From assembly GCF_000737705.1 (NCBI RefSeq), contig NZ_JPRH01000007.1:124001-188000 (forward strand): 64,000 nt of DNA. Direction: 5' to 3'. The notes under the pieces were generated by a model that saw only the letters and a program-made list of their open reading frames with translations, did not search any database and had not been told where the DNA came from. The DNA is from Chryseobacterium soli (lineage in GTDB: Bacteria > Bacteroidota > Bacteroidia > Flavobacteriales > Weeksellaceae). Positions 7,320 through 16,041 of the stretch are shown here, in pieces (position 1 is the first letter of the stretch; each line of letters begins with the position of its first letter). The position numbers and the translations under genes were made by a program.

Positions 7320-10300
7320 ATGAAAAGTTTGAAATGTGGGTTTACCGCCGCGGTACTATTTTTTACGGTGACAGCAGAAGCGCAGGAGCTGATACAGAAG
7401 GTATCGTTTTCGGTCCCTGCCAGTAAACCGCTGATTGAAGTCCTGGAAGACTTTGCCGGTAAAACAGGGATGCGGCTGGCCTATTCAAAAATGGATATTA
7501 AAGAATTGAAAGTAAAAGGAGTGAAATGTGAAAATATTCTTGTGAATCATTGTCTGAAAGATATCGTAAACGGGCTTCCGGTGGCATTTCGCCTTCGTGG
7601 GGATCTTATTTCAATTAAATATGAAGGAGCAGCTGTTTCCGTAACGGGAGAGGGAAGAATTTCAGGAAAAATCGTTGATGAAGTTGGAAATCCGGTAGTG
7701 GGAGCAGAGGTAACCGTTGCAGGAAAAACCGTGGTAACGGATAATAATGGTGATTTTGTGATGGATCTTCCTTCCGGGGTGTATGTTTTGATGGTGAAAG
7801 CTACAAAATTCAACAGTTTACGGGTAGAAAAGCTGTCAGTACGTGCCCATGAAACAAATATGATTTCATTTGCGTTAAAGCCCGCTTCAGATAAAATAAC
7901 AGATATCAAAGAAGTAGTCATTACGGGAAACAGAAAGTCTGATACCCAGGCAGGATTACTGGCTCAGCAGAAAAGAGCGGCTCAAATGAGTGATGGTATT
8001 TCTGCGGAACAGATCTCCAAAACCCCGGATAATGACGTGGGCGGAACCTTGAAAAGAGTGACGGGAATCACAACCATTGATAACAAATATGTGGTGGTGC
8101 GTTCCATGGGAGAACGTTGGAATACGGCAGCAATGGACGGAATCAGTTTGCCGAGTACGGAAGCGTATAACCAGAATTTTTCATTTGATATTATTCCTAC
8201 CGCGATGGTAGAAAGTATTGTGGTAAGCAAAACAGCCACTCCTGATATGAATGCCAATTTTGCCGGGGGTTATGTGGAAGTGAAAACGAAAGATATTCCT
8301 AATGAAAACTTTACGACGGTAAGTGTGGGTTCCTCTTATAACGACCTTTCAACATTTAAAGAATTTCTGACGCGTAAACAGGGTAAATATGATTATTTCG
8401 GGTATGATGACGGAACGAGGAATTTCCCTAAAGGACTCGAACCTATGGACTGGAACAATCCTTTATTTTTTACCCAGTCTAAACAATTTGTCAATGATAA
8501 TTTCACAACCTACGGAACAAAAGCAGATCTGGGATCCAATATGCAGCTGGCGCTGGGAAGAAGCTTTAAGTTTAAAAACAATAACAAATGGGGATTTGCA
8601 GGAGCTTTTACGATAAGAAATGAACAGAATAAGCTGGATATTGATCATACAGGAAGAGGAAACTGGCTGGATACGACTGAACTTATCAATGACTGGCAGG
8701 AAAAAGGAGCAGCACCCGTGAAATTTTACAATTTTAAAAATAAAGGAGCTTCCTACACCTATAATTCTACGGTAGCGGGCATGCTGAATTTTGGATTGCA
8801 GCTTGGTAAGAACAGGCTTTCTTTCCGAAACTCGTACACGCATATTTATGACAACACCTTAACAAAAATCACAGGCTGGAATGAATATACTGGCGGAAGC
8901 GGAATGCCTTCCAATGCCGAAACTTCCTATAATTATTTTTATAACGGAGTCATCCCGAATAATGATCCTTCCCAGATAAAATCTTTAGACAAACCTTATA
9001 CAGATAATACGGATTATCCTATCTACCAGACCCTTTTACAGAATAAGCTGGAAGGCAATCACAAAATAGGAGACCTGGATGTCGACTGGTTTGCAGCAAG
9101 AACGGGAGTTTCTTCGGATACCAAAGATTATACACAGCATCAGACTTTTTATGATTTTATAGGAAGCGAAATTTTAACCTATCATCAGATTAATAATTCC
9201 TCAAGTGATTTCTCCAGAGGGTATATCGAAAGCAAAGAAACAGATTACAACTACGGTGGTTCCCTCAAATGGAGAAAAAATGCAGGCAACTTTAAGAATG
9301 ATCTGAAAATTGGATATGCAGGAGCTTCAAAAAGCAATACCAATCAGCAGCAGAAATTTTTATTAAGAGTAGATGAAAACAGGGATGTACCGAACGGTGG
9401 GAACAATATGCTGACCCTGGACGGCTCACTTGCTGAGTGGTTTAACGGCTCACATTATGTACCGGGAGGAATCGGATGGCAGACAAGACCGCTCTATAAA
9501 AACGAAAAATATGAAGGGAAAGTGAAACAGCATGCGATGTATGTGATGTTTGACAACCGCTGGAAAAATAAACTGAGGCTGGTCTGGGGAGTACGGGCAG
9601 AATATTTTAAGTATGATCTTATTTCCCAGCAGCTGGATCCGAGTGATTCAAGGAATGTAAATAAAACTGAGGTTGAAGATAAACCCTGGCAATGGATGCC
9701 TTCGGCAAATTTCACATACAGTCCTACCAATACAATAAATCTGAGACTTGCCTACAGCAGAACGGTAATCCGTCCTCAGTTTAATGAAAGAACGGGGTTG
9801 CCTTATTTTGATCCGGTCGCAAACGGCCTTATCTACAATACCGAAATGGTTTCATCGGTGGTGAATAACTATGATTTTAAATTCGAATGGTTTCCGGGAT
9901 TGGGAGAAATATTTTCTGCAGGATTATACTATAAAAATATCGACCGTCCCATTGAACGGGAAGGATATATTTCCAACGAAGGAAATTTATACCTCTATAA
10001 CGGAAATTCAAAAAATGCCAAACTGAAAGGGTTTGAAGCGGAAATAAGAAAAAACCTGGGTTTCATTGCAACGGATTCTTTTCTGGAGAAACTTTTTATA
10101 AGCGGAAATTTTACCTACAACAATACGAAGGTCATTGCTTTCAAAGACAGAGAAAAAACAATGGACACCGATGATACCTATGAAGTGGAAAGACCTCTGT
10201 ACGGACAGACACCGTATGCCTATAACCTGGGTCTGATGTATGACGGAGACCGTTTGGGACTGAGCTTTTTATACAATGCAAAAGGCGACCAGTACATTAC

Positions 10301-10616
10301 TGTAGGCTACGCGTACAACGGAGAAGAAATACAGCGTGCCTATGCGGTGGCAGATGCACAGATCTCCTATAAATTCCTGAGAAATAAAAATCTGGAGCTG
10401 AAATTCAATGTCAAAAACCTGTTCAACAGAGTTAAGGAATACTACAACAATTACAATTCCTACTCCGTGTCAAAAGGCGGTGCTTCCCAAACAGAAAGGG
10501 AATTGTGGGGATTGCTGCCCGGTGCTACCGATAAATACGACAAAGGAATTGATAAAATACTTTTTCGGGCCTACAGCGGAAGAGTGCTGGGGGTAAGTGT
10601 GAATTATACTTTTTAA
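7320..10616 (+). CDS. TonB-dependent receptor with STN signalling domain
   Basis: An outer-membrane receptor of 1098 residues. Order of parts: signal peptide (1-22, ending TAEAQ); secretin/TonB short N-terminal (STN) domain at about 30-95 that talks to FecR; a carboxypeptidase-regulatory-like beta sandwich (about 105-185, GRISGKIVDEVGNPVVGAEV); a TonB-box-like stretch (DIKEVVITG); plug (about 205-330); and a beta-barrel ending in NYTF with a terminal Phe. The frame begins two codons earlier at a GTG (7314), but ATG 7320 gives a normal signal peptide. The ligand is unknown. STN plus FecI/FecR means that substrate binding likely induces its own expression. The same-strand neighbours downstream are surface lipoproteins and a protease, so a peptide or metal chelate could be the substrate, but this is speculation. 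Confidence 0.93.
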   Translation: MKSLKCGFTAAVLFFTVTAEAQELIQKVSFSVPASKPLIEVLEDFAGKTGMRLAYSKMDIKELKVKGVKCENILVNHCLKDIVNGLPVAFRLRGDLISIKYEGAAVSVTGEGRISGKIVDEVGNPVVGAEVTVAGKTVVTDNNGDFVMDLPSGVYVLMVKATKFNSLRVEKLSVRAHETNMISFALKPASDKITDIKEVVITGNRKSDTQAGLLAQQKRAAQMSDGISAEQISKTPDNDVGGTLKRVTGITTIDNKYVVVRSMGERWNTAAMDGISLPSTEAYNQNFSFDIIPTAMVESIVVSKTATPDMNANFAGGYVEVKTKDIPNENFTTVSVGSSYNDLSTFKEFLTRKQGKYDYFGYDDGTRNFPKGLEPMDWNNPLFFTQSKQFVNDNFTTYGTKADLGSNMQLALGRSFKFKNNNKWGFAGAFTIRNEQNKLDIDHTGRGNWLDTTELINDWQEKGAAPVKFYNFKNKGASYTYNSTVAGMLNFGLQLGKNRLSFRNSYTHIYDNTLTKITGWNEYTGGSGMPSNAETSYNYFYNGVIPNNDPSQIKSLDKPYTDNTDYPIYQTLLQNKLEGNHKIGDLDVDWFAARTGVSSDTKDYTQHQTFYDFIGSEILTYHQINNSSSDFSRGYIESKETDYNYGGSLKWRKNAGNFKNDLKIGYAGASKSNTNQQQKFLLRVDENRDVPNGGNNMLTLDGSLAEWFNGSHYVPGGIGWQTRPLYKNEKYEGKVKQHAMYVMFDNRWKNKLRLVWGVRAEYFKYDLISQQLDPSDSRNVNKTEVEDKPWQWMPSANFTYSPTNTINLRLAYSRTVIRPQFNERTGLPYFDPVANGLIYNTEMVSSVVNNYDFKFEWFPGLGEIFSAGLYYKNIDRPIEREGYISNEGNLYLYNGNSKNAKLKGFEAEIRKNLGFIATDSFLEKLFISGNFTYNNTKVIAFKDREKTMDTDDTYEVERPLYGQTPYAYNLGLMYDGDRLGLSFLYNAKGDQYITVGYAYNGEEIQRAYAVADAQISYKFLRNKNLELKFNVKNLFNRVKEYYNNYNSYSVSKGGASQTERELWGLLPGATDKYDKGIDKILFRAYSGRVLGVSVNYTF

Positions 10617-10654
10617 AACAATACAATAAAGAAAAGAGCTCAGAATAGCAATGT

Positions 10655-10804
10655 ACAGGTTTCGGTACCCTGAGAATGAATCAAATAGTTACTGTTCATG
10701 CGCAAAACAGTACAGATTCAGGTAAAACTGAATGTCCGTTGTGGTTCCCGGATACGGACAGATCAATTGGGAAACGTTGCACTACAGCTCCTCCTGTATT
10801 GCAG
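10655..10804 (+). promoter_or_regulatory. Structured leader RNA candidate (five stems, possible pseudoknot)
   Basis: The 298-base gap before the beta-helix lipoprotein contains consecutive perfect or near-perfect hairpins: CAGGT/ACC(C)TG at 10656-10672; TACTGTT/AACAGTA at 10690-10712; ATTCAG/CTGAAT at 10716-10733; TGTCCGT/ACGGACA at 10733-10760; and TGCA-C-TACAG/CTGTA-T-TGCA at 10778-10803. The loop of the fourth stem has TTCCC (10745-10749), which can pair with GGGAA at 10769-10773, an H-type pseudoknot. It resembles a riboswitch-like leader but matches no class I know (no cobalamin, TPP or SAM core). The rest of the gap (10805-10914) is AT-rich with no obvious terminator. Confidence 0.45.
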
Positions 10805-10914
10805 GGTAAAAAAATTAACCAAATCGTAGAAATGCTGAGGTGGGTATTTCTAAAATAAAAATCATCAGGTCTGAAACATCAACAACCGACCTGATTATTC
10901 TAAAATCTTTAACT

Positions 10915-12204
10915 ATGAGAAAACTAACTCTGATCGCTGCAGCAACATTATCACTTACTGCGTGTCAACATGATTCATTAGCAGATTCATCAACTCCGTT
11001 TGAAATGAAATCAGCTTCTGCTGAATATATTACGGCTTCTGCACTTCCTGTAACTACTGTTAGTGGTGCCATTACGTCCAATACAACATGGAGCGGAGTG
11101 GTAGAAATCAACGGGATTGTTACCGTTAAAGATGGAGCAACGCTTACCATACAGCCAGGTACGTTTATTAAGGCAAAACCAAACGCTATAGGAGAAGGTT
11201 CAGGAATATTGGTGATTACTAAAACAGGTAAAATCAATGCTACCGGTACAGAATCTCAGCCTATTATTTTTACAAGTTATAAGTTGCTGGACGGAAACGA
11301 AGATACCACAGCTACGCCGGGAGATTTCGGAGGAGTTGTTATTTTGGGAGACGCACCAACAAACGTACCGACTACAACGACTATCGAAGGGTTGACAGGT
11401 AGCGATTATTATTTTGGAGGGACCAATGCTGCCCATAATGCAGGTACATTAAAATATGTTCGTATTGAATTTGCCGGATACGATTTTGTAGGCGCTAATT
11501 CTGGTAACGAAGTCAATGCCTTGTCATTAGGAGGAGTTGGAAACGGAACAACATTAGACCATATTCAGGTATCTTACGGTCAGGATGATTCTTTCGAATT
11601 CTTCGGAGGTACGGTGAACGCTTCCAACCTGGTTTCTTTTGCTGCAGAAGATGATAACTTCGATTTTGATAATGGATACACCGGGACAATTACCTGTGCA
11701 CTTTCTTTAGCGGATTATAATTCTTCACATACTGTAAGTGGTGGAAGTCCTGATTCCAACGGTATCGAATTGGATAACAACGCTGGTGGTACCGCTACTG
11801 CATTGCTTACCCATCCTGTCATCAATAATCTTACCATCATCGGAGCTTCAAGTACAGCTAACGGAGCAGTATATGAAAACGGAATTCATATCAGAAGAAA
11901 CGGTAGATTAACGTTAAATGATGCGGTCGTTACAGGATATCCTACAGGAATCAGAGTGGAAGGTTCAGGTTCAGAATTATCTTCTGCCTCTTCTTACAGT
12001 ACGATTAAAGTACACGGATTTTCAACAGCTGTGCTGGGAACAGGAACAGCGGGAATTCCTGTTGCTAATTTATTAACCGGAGCATCTTCAGTTTGGGGAA
12101 TGTCCCAGCCATTCTTTAACAACGGAGGATGGAATGTATCGCCAAGAAACTGTGGAAATTTCCAGGGAATCTGGACAAAATATGATTTCTCAGTAGTACA
12201 ATAA
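10915..12204 (+). CDS. Beta-helix lipoprotein of the Bacteroidetes surface family
   Basis: A 429-residue lipoprotein: signal MRKLTLIAAATLSLTACQ with acyl-Cys at residue 17. The mature part is a right-handed parallel beta-helix, seen in the repeated glycine/asparagine-rich turns, with family hallmarks TTWSGVVEINGIVTVKDGAT, LTIQPGTFIKA, GGVVILGDAPTN, EGLTGSDYYFGG, LKYVRIEFAGYDF, and DDSFEFFGGTVNASNL. This abundant family (sometimes misnamed multidrug transporter) is often encoded beside FecI/FecR/TonB systems; its role is not established. I chose ATG 10915 because the 25 codons before it have no signal-peptide character. It follows a structured leader and ends in a strong terminator, so it may be produced at a different level from the receptor. 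Confidence 0.82.
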   Translation: MRKLTLIAAATLSLTACQHDSLADSSTPFEMKSASAEYITASALPVTTVSGAITSNTTWSGVVEINGIVTVKDGATLTIQPGTFIKAKPNAIGEGSGILVITKTGKINATGTESQPIIFTSYKLLDGNEDTTATPGDFGGVVILGDAPTNVPTTTTIEGLTGSDYYFGGTNAAHNAGTLKYVRIEFAGYDFVGANSGNEVNALSLGGVGNGTTLDHIQVSYGQDDSFEFFGGTVNASNLVSFAAEDDNFDFDNGYTGTITCALSLADYNSSHTVSGGSPDSNGIELDNNAGGTATALLTHPVINNLTIIGASSTANGAVYENGIHIRRNGRLTLNDAVVTGYPTGIRVEGSGSELSSASSYSTIKVHGFSTAVLGTGTAGIPVANLLTGASSVWGMSQPFFNNGGWNVSPRNCGNFQGIWTKYDFSVVQ

Positions 12205-12213
12205 ACTTACTTA

Positions 12214-12250
12214 AAAAGCAGGGAAGGCAGTCTTGTTATTCCCTGCTTTT
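12214..12250 (+). terminator. Strong rho-independent terminator
   Basis: A perfect 12-bp stem, AAAAGCAGGGAA / TTCCCTGCTTTT, with a 13-base loop and trailing T's, ten bases after the stop of the beta-helix lipoprotein gene. Confidence 0.88.
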
Positions 12251-12281
12251 ATTACAAACAAAAACTTTAATAATTGGTATT

Positions 12282-13202
12282 ATGAAAAAAATAATTTTAT
12301 TATCTATTGTATTTTTATCAGAATCAATCGCTGCACAGTACGTGGTTTGGAGTAATTCTTTTGATTCTGCAGCAGCTTTACAGGGATGGACATTCCATGA
12401 TTTGAACAGCAACGGAAACGGATGGATGCAGGGACAGAATATTTATCATAACGGTACCGCTTTAACCTACGGAACATCGGGTGTTCTTCGTCATTCTATC
12501 AATTTGGTTCCCACAGGAAATGCCACAAATTTTGCCACAGAAAATGACTGGATCATTTCTCCTGAAATCGATCTTACAGGAGTGGGCGGAACCATCACAT
12601 TAGCCGGATACATCGGAAGACAAAGGTCTACCCATACCAGTGTAAGCAGAGATGTGTATATTTTTGTGAGTACTCCCCAAAAACAGGTTCCCGGATTGTC
12701 TGACTTCCAGCAATTGGCAACGGAGGCACAAAATACTGGCGGGGCATTATATAAATTCAGTGCAACCACGGCTGTTTTGCCTGCAGATTTAACTCAGTTT
12801 GCTGAATCATTAATTGATATCTCAACTTTTGCCGGAAAGAAAATTTACATCGGACTTTGGTCAAACAGGGTTTCATCCGGAGCCGCTTCCAATTCCCAGA
12901 ATATCAATATTGATGAGATGGCTATTTTTTCCACTTCATTCTTAGGAACAAAAGACACCAAAGCAGGTAAAAACAAAACACAGGTAGCAGAGAATCCTGT
13001 AACCGCATTTTTACAGCTGAAACTCAATCCCGCACTGAAAGAAAATAATACAACGGTTGCCGTATATAATATGGCTGGACAAAAAGTTCTGATGACGCAA
13101 TATTCAAAAAGCATCAGTGTTATGATGCTGTACACCGGAACGTATATGCTGGAAGTGTCTGATGGAAACACTACAGAAAGACTGAAATTTATCAAAAAAT
13201 AA
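12282..13202 (+). CDS. T9SS-sorted surface protein, choice-of-anchor J-like domain
   Basis: A 306-residue secreted protein. Signal peptide MKKIILLSIVFLSESIAAQ; then a jelly-roll domain of the choice-of-anchor J/MAM-like kind (WSNSFDSAAALQGWTFHDLN, NDWIISPEIDLTGVGGTI, LDISTFAGKKIYIGLW-type strands); then a type A sorting domain of about 75 residues (ENPVTAFLQLKLNPAL, VAVYNMAGQKV, GTYMLEVSDGNTTERLKFIKK), which directs export by the type IX secretion system and attachment to the surface. It sits between the beta-helix lipoprotein terminator and another lipoprotein gene. The binding target is unknown. Confidence 0.85.
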   Translation: MKKIILLSIVFLSESIAAQYVVWSNSFDSAAALQGWTFHDLNSNGNGWMQGQNIYHNGTALTYGTSGVLRHSINLVPTGNATNFATENDWIISPEIDLTGVGGTITLAGYIGRQRSTHTSVSRDVYIFVSTPQKQVPGLSDFQQLATEAQNTGGALYKFSATTAVLPADLTQFAESLIDISTFAGKKIYIGLWSNRVSSGAASNSQNINIDEMAIFSTSFLGTKDTKAGKNKTQVAENPVTAFLQLKLNPALKENNTTVAVYNMAGQKVLMTQYSKSISVMMLYTGTYMLEVSDGNTTERLKFIKK

Positions 13203-13333
13203 CCCTTTCTATCCTTAAAACTAATATTCCGCGGGAATTGCCATGAAACACAACCTATATAAAGATAAGTTAAACGCCTGACCGCAAAAACTTTGACTCA
13301 AAATACATCCAACATAGTTTTTTTTATAATTGT

Positions 13334-13369
13334 TCTATTGCCCTGCGATTGGGTGGGGCAATAGTTTTA
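13334..13369 (+). terminator. Probable terminator after the T9SS protein gene
   Basis: A perfect 9-bp stem, CTATTGCCC / GGGCAATAG, followed by TTTT, 130 bases after the stop and 33 bases before the next start codon. Confidence 0.65.
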
Positions 13370-13401
13370 AACTGATACGCTATAAATTTAATATAATACC
13401 C

Positions 13402-14142
13402 ATGAAAAAGATTGTAACACTGATCGTCCTGTTCATCCTGTTTTCCTGTACAGACAGCAGTGTGATGCAGCCGTACGACAAAGCACAGAAGCCTGCAGAC
13501 ATCAATATTATAGGATATTCCAAACCGGATATCATTCAGCTCAGGTTGAACGGAGTTCCCGTCTCCATTAATGGAAATACCTCTTACACCAATAAAATAG
13601 AAACCAGGCTCAGGTTTGTGGTGGACGAAAATGAAACCGATCAGCTTACCATTCATAATAACCAGACCCATACGGAAATAGCCAGATACACCATCAATTA
13701 TCATAATATACAGGATTTTAAAGATCTGAATTTCTTCAATCTTCCGGGTATTTTTCTGCAAACCTATGCTGTAAAACCTCAGGTCAATCTGGGGAAAGTA
13801 GGATTTGAATTTATTTTCCCGAATCTCGGGGAATATTCCGGTTCCCAATTGGCCAATATAAAAGGAGTGTTGAAAAGAGAAAACGGAGTTGTCCTTGCAG
13901 AATTCGACAACATCGGGAAAGATCATTTTACAACTGTGAAAATATATAATTTTTTCAGCGCTTCAGCACCCGTATACCTGGAATTATACAAACCCGGAAC
14001 TACAGATCCATACATCGGTTCTGAAATCATTAAAGTTAAAATCAAACAGGATATCGGAGCCAATATGATCGTTCTTCAGGAAGTATTGGAGAACGGAAAA
14101 TTAGTTGTTAAAGGAGATATTGATGTAGCCGATTACTTATAA
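13402..14142 (+). CDS. Lipoprotein of unknown function
   Basis: A 246-residue lipoprotein, MKKIVTLIVLFILFSCTDSS with acyl-Cys at residue 16. The remainder looks all-beta, with evenly spaced strands and few helices (INIIGYSKPDIIQLRLNGVP, ETDQLTIHNNQTHTEIARY, VYLELYKPGTTDPYIG). No domain family is recognised. It is followed after 4 bases by the S41 protease lipoprotein gene, so the two products probably act together at the cell envelope. The open frame extends 24 codons upstream, but those overlap the preceding terminator stem and the signal begins at ATG 13402. Confidence 0.75.
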   Translation: MKKIVTLIVLFILFSCTDSSVMQPYDKAQKPADINIIGYSKPDIIQLRLNGVPVSINGNTSYTNKIETRLRFVVDENETDQLTIHNNQTHTEIARYTINYHNIQDFKDLNFFNLPGIFLQTYAVKPQVNLGKVGFEFIFPNLGEYSGSQLANIKGVLKRENGVVLAEFDNIGKDHFTTVKIYNFFSASAPVYLELYKPGTTDPYIGSEIIKVKIKQDIGANMIVLQEVLENGKLVVKGDIDVADYL

Positions 14143-14146
14143 AGAA

Positions 14147-15520
14147 ATGGAATTTATGCCAACCCAATCTATCATACGTTTTTTTAAAGCCGCCGTATTA
14201 GTACTCGCAGTAGTCTCTGTCTTTATCATTTCCTGCAAAGATACGGATGAAGATATTCCCAACTTTCCGGAAGGAAGCACAGAATCAGTGAATGTCTGGG
14301 TTCAGGATAGTATGAGGCGATATTACTATTGGGCAGAGCAGATGCCTGCAAAACCGGATTACCACCTGCCGGTCAAAGACTTCTTTAAAAGTTTGCTCTC
14401 TTCTCAGGATCGTTTTTCTTTCATTGTGAATACAGATGATTCCTCGACGTACCCACGTTCTGTACGGAATATGTACGGTTTTGACTATACGACTCTTCAA
14501 ATGCCGGGTGGTAAAGTGGTCACTGTTGTCAAGCTTGTCCTTAAAAACTCCCCAGCACAGAATGCCGGACTGGAAAGAGGAAAGATCATTACAAAAATTA
14601 ATGGAACACTCCTCACAGCTTCTAATGCTGAACAATTGACCACCTCCATTCCTGAGAAAACCATCCTGACACTTACCGTGGGAGACTGGAAAGACGGGAC
14701 GGTGACCAACGAAACTAATATGACCATTTATTACGGGTTTTCTTTAGATCAGCCCGTGATGTCGAAAATTTTTGAAGAAAGCGGAAGAAAAACAGGATAC
14801 CTGTATGTGTATGATTTTCCTGATGGAATGACTCCCATACTCAATCAGAAATTTGCAGAATTTAAAGCAGCAGGAATACAGGATTTAATTCTGGATCTGC
14901 GCTACAACTATGGCGGTTCCGTTGCCTCTGCGGCTGCACTTTGTGCATTGATTCCTTCAGGCATCACCTCCGGCTCCCATTTCATTACCTATAAAGGAAA
15001 TAAAAACGGTGGGGAAGTCAAGAGAACCTTCTCACAGCAGATTGCCTATGATCCCGGTGCTCTTAGCTTTCCTGCATTACGGGCCAATGCATTGGGAATA
15101 AACAAAGTATATATTCTCACATCCAGCAGTACCGCATCAGCCTCTGAAATCGTGATTAATAACCTTAAACCGTATATGCAGGTGATGCAGGTTGGAGACA
15201 TCACCCTGGGAAAAGATATGGCAGGATTTACCGTAGAAGATAAACGAAAACCCCGTAAAATCTCATGGCAGATTCATCCCGTTATTTATAAAGTTTTCAA
15301 TGCCGATGGTGAAGGCGGGTACAGTAATGGAATTACTCCACAGAAACCGGTCAGTGAATATGCATCGTTGCCCTTACTTCCTTTGGGAAATCCCGATGAA
15401 GTATTGCTTTCATCGGTCCTCAGTACCATTTATTCAAAGCAGGAAAGCAAAGAAATATCCGGTGAGAAAATGAAAATTATATTTCAAAGTGATGCACCGC
15501 TGATCAGTATTGGAAACTAA
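14147..15520 (+). CDS. S41-family (C-terminal processing) peptidase, lipoprotein
   Basis: A 457-residue serine protease. Signal-anchor with lipobox FIISC (acyl-Cys 30), so it should be envelope-anchored. N-terminal helical cap (VNVWVQDSMRRYYYWAEQMP), a PDZ domain at about 115-190 (LKNSPAQNAGLERGKIITKINGT), and the tail-specific protease core at about 205-420. The catalytic serine is in STASASE (Ser331) and the lysine in TLGKDMAG (Lys356), so it looks active. The strand DLILDLRYNYGGS is typical of the family. It is tightly coupled to the preceding lipoprotein gene. Role in processing of the locus' surface proteins or imported peptides is inference. Confidence 0.9.
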   Translation: MEFMPTQSIIRFFKAAVLVLAVVSVFIISCKDTDEDIPNFPEGSTESVNVWVQDSMRRYYYWAEQMPAKPDYHLPVKDFFKSLLSSQDRFSFIVNTDDSSTYPRSVRNMYGFDYTTLQMPGGKVVTVVKLVLKNSPAQNAGLERGKIITKINGTLLTASNAEQLTTSIPEKTILTLTVGDWKDGTVTNETNMTIYYGFSLDQPVMSKIFEESGRKTGYLYVYDFPDGMTPILNQKFAEFKAAGIQDLILDLRYNYGGSVASAAALCALIPSGITSGSHFITYKGNKNGGEVKRTFSQQIAYDPGALSFPALRANALGINKVYILTSSSTASASEIVINNLKPYMQVMQVGDITLGKDMAGFTVEDKRKPRKISWQIHPVIYKVFNADGEGGYSNGITPQKPVSEYASLPLLPLGNPDEVLLSSVLSTIYSKQESKEISGEKMKIIFQSDAPLISIGN

Positions 15521-15535
15521 TCAATAAATATAATT

Positions 15536-15832
15536 ATGCAGGGAATAGAACCTAAATTTCACAGCAACCTGACCGAAAGGATGGAGCATTACCGCTGGTT
15601 AGTAAAACAAATCGCTGGTGATGCTGATGGACAGTCCGGAGATATCATTTCCCGGGCTTCAGAACTGGGTGGATTGTATGAAGACTATCTGATTACCAAA
15701 AGAAAGCTGGAGCAGACTATAAAAAATTACAGAAAATATAATAACGATCTCCGCAAGCTGCTGAACATAAAAATGCGTGAATTAAAAAAGACTGAAGAAT
15801 TACGTAAAAGGGAAAAAAGAATGCATAAATAA
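15536..15832 (+). CDS. Small charged coiled-coil protein, unknown
   Basis: A 98-residue protein starting 16 bases after the protease gene. No signal peptide. The second half (residues 48-98) is a long basic helix rich in Lys, Arg and Glu (KRKLEQTIKNYRKYNNDLRK, MRELKKTEELRKREKRMHK) compatible with a coiled coil; the first half holds ERMEHYRWLVKQIAGDADGQ. No family is recognised. Codon use and spacing support a real gene at the end of the FecI/FecR-linked locus. The following 209 bases hold a GGAAGT/ACTTCC hairpin near 15841 and otherwise AT-rich sequence. Confidence 0.65.
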   Translation: MQGIEPKFHSNLTERMEHYRWLVKQIAGDADGQSGDIISRASELGGLYEDYLITKRKLEQTIKNYRKYNNDLRKLLNIKMRELKKTEELRKREKRMHK

Positions 15833-16041
15833 TGTGAGTTTGGAAGTAACAATAACTTCCCATTTCCGGCTCCGGACTTTCCGGCATTATTAAAAAAAGA
15901 GATAAAATAAATCAATGTATTTATTGGTTATCATTAAATTTTAGACAAAAAAATATACATTTTAAGGATAATTTTCATTTTTGTGGCACAATAATAGGTT
16001 CATTATAAGTAACTATTTGAAACTTTAAAACCACTCACAAA

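Noticed and set aside
10655..10804. Cobalamin or TPP riboswitch
   Set aside because: GGGAA and CTGAGA occur, but the obligatory cores (GCCACTG-type B12 box; ACCTGATCTGG of TPP) are missing and spacing is wrong.
10676..10858. 60-residue plus-strand frame in the gap before the beta-helix lipoprotein
   Set aside because: It overlaps the stems of the structured leader, has no recognisable protein features, and its apparent sense is explained by the absence of stops in a more G+C-rich stretch.
13324..13926. 200-residue minus-strand frame over the lipoprotein gene
   Set aside because: Antisense to a gene with a clear lipoprotein signal; no domain, no promoter.
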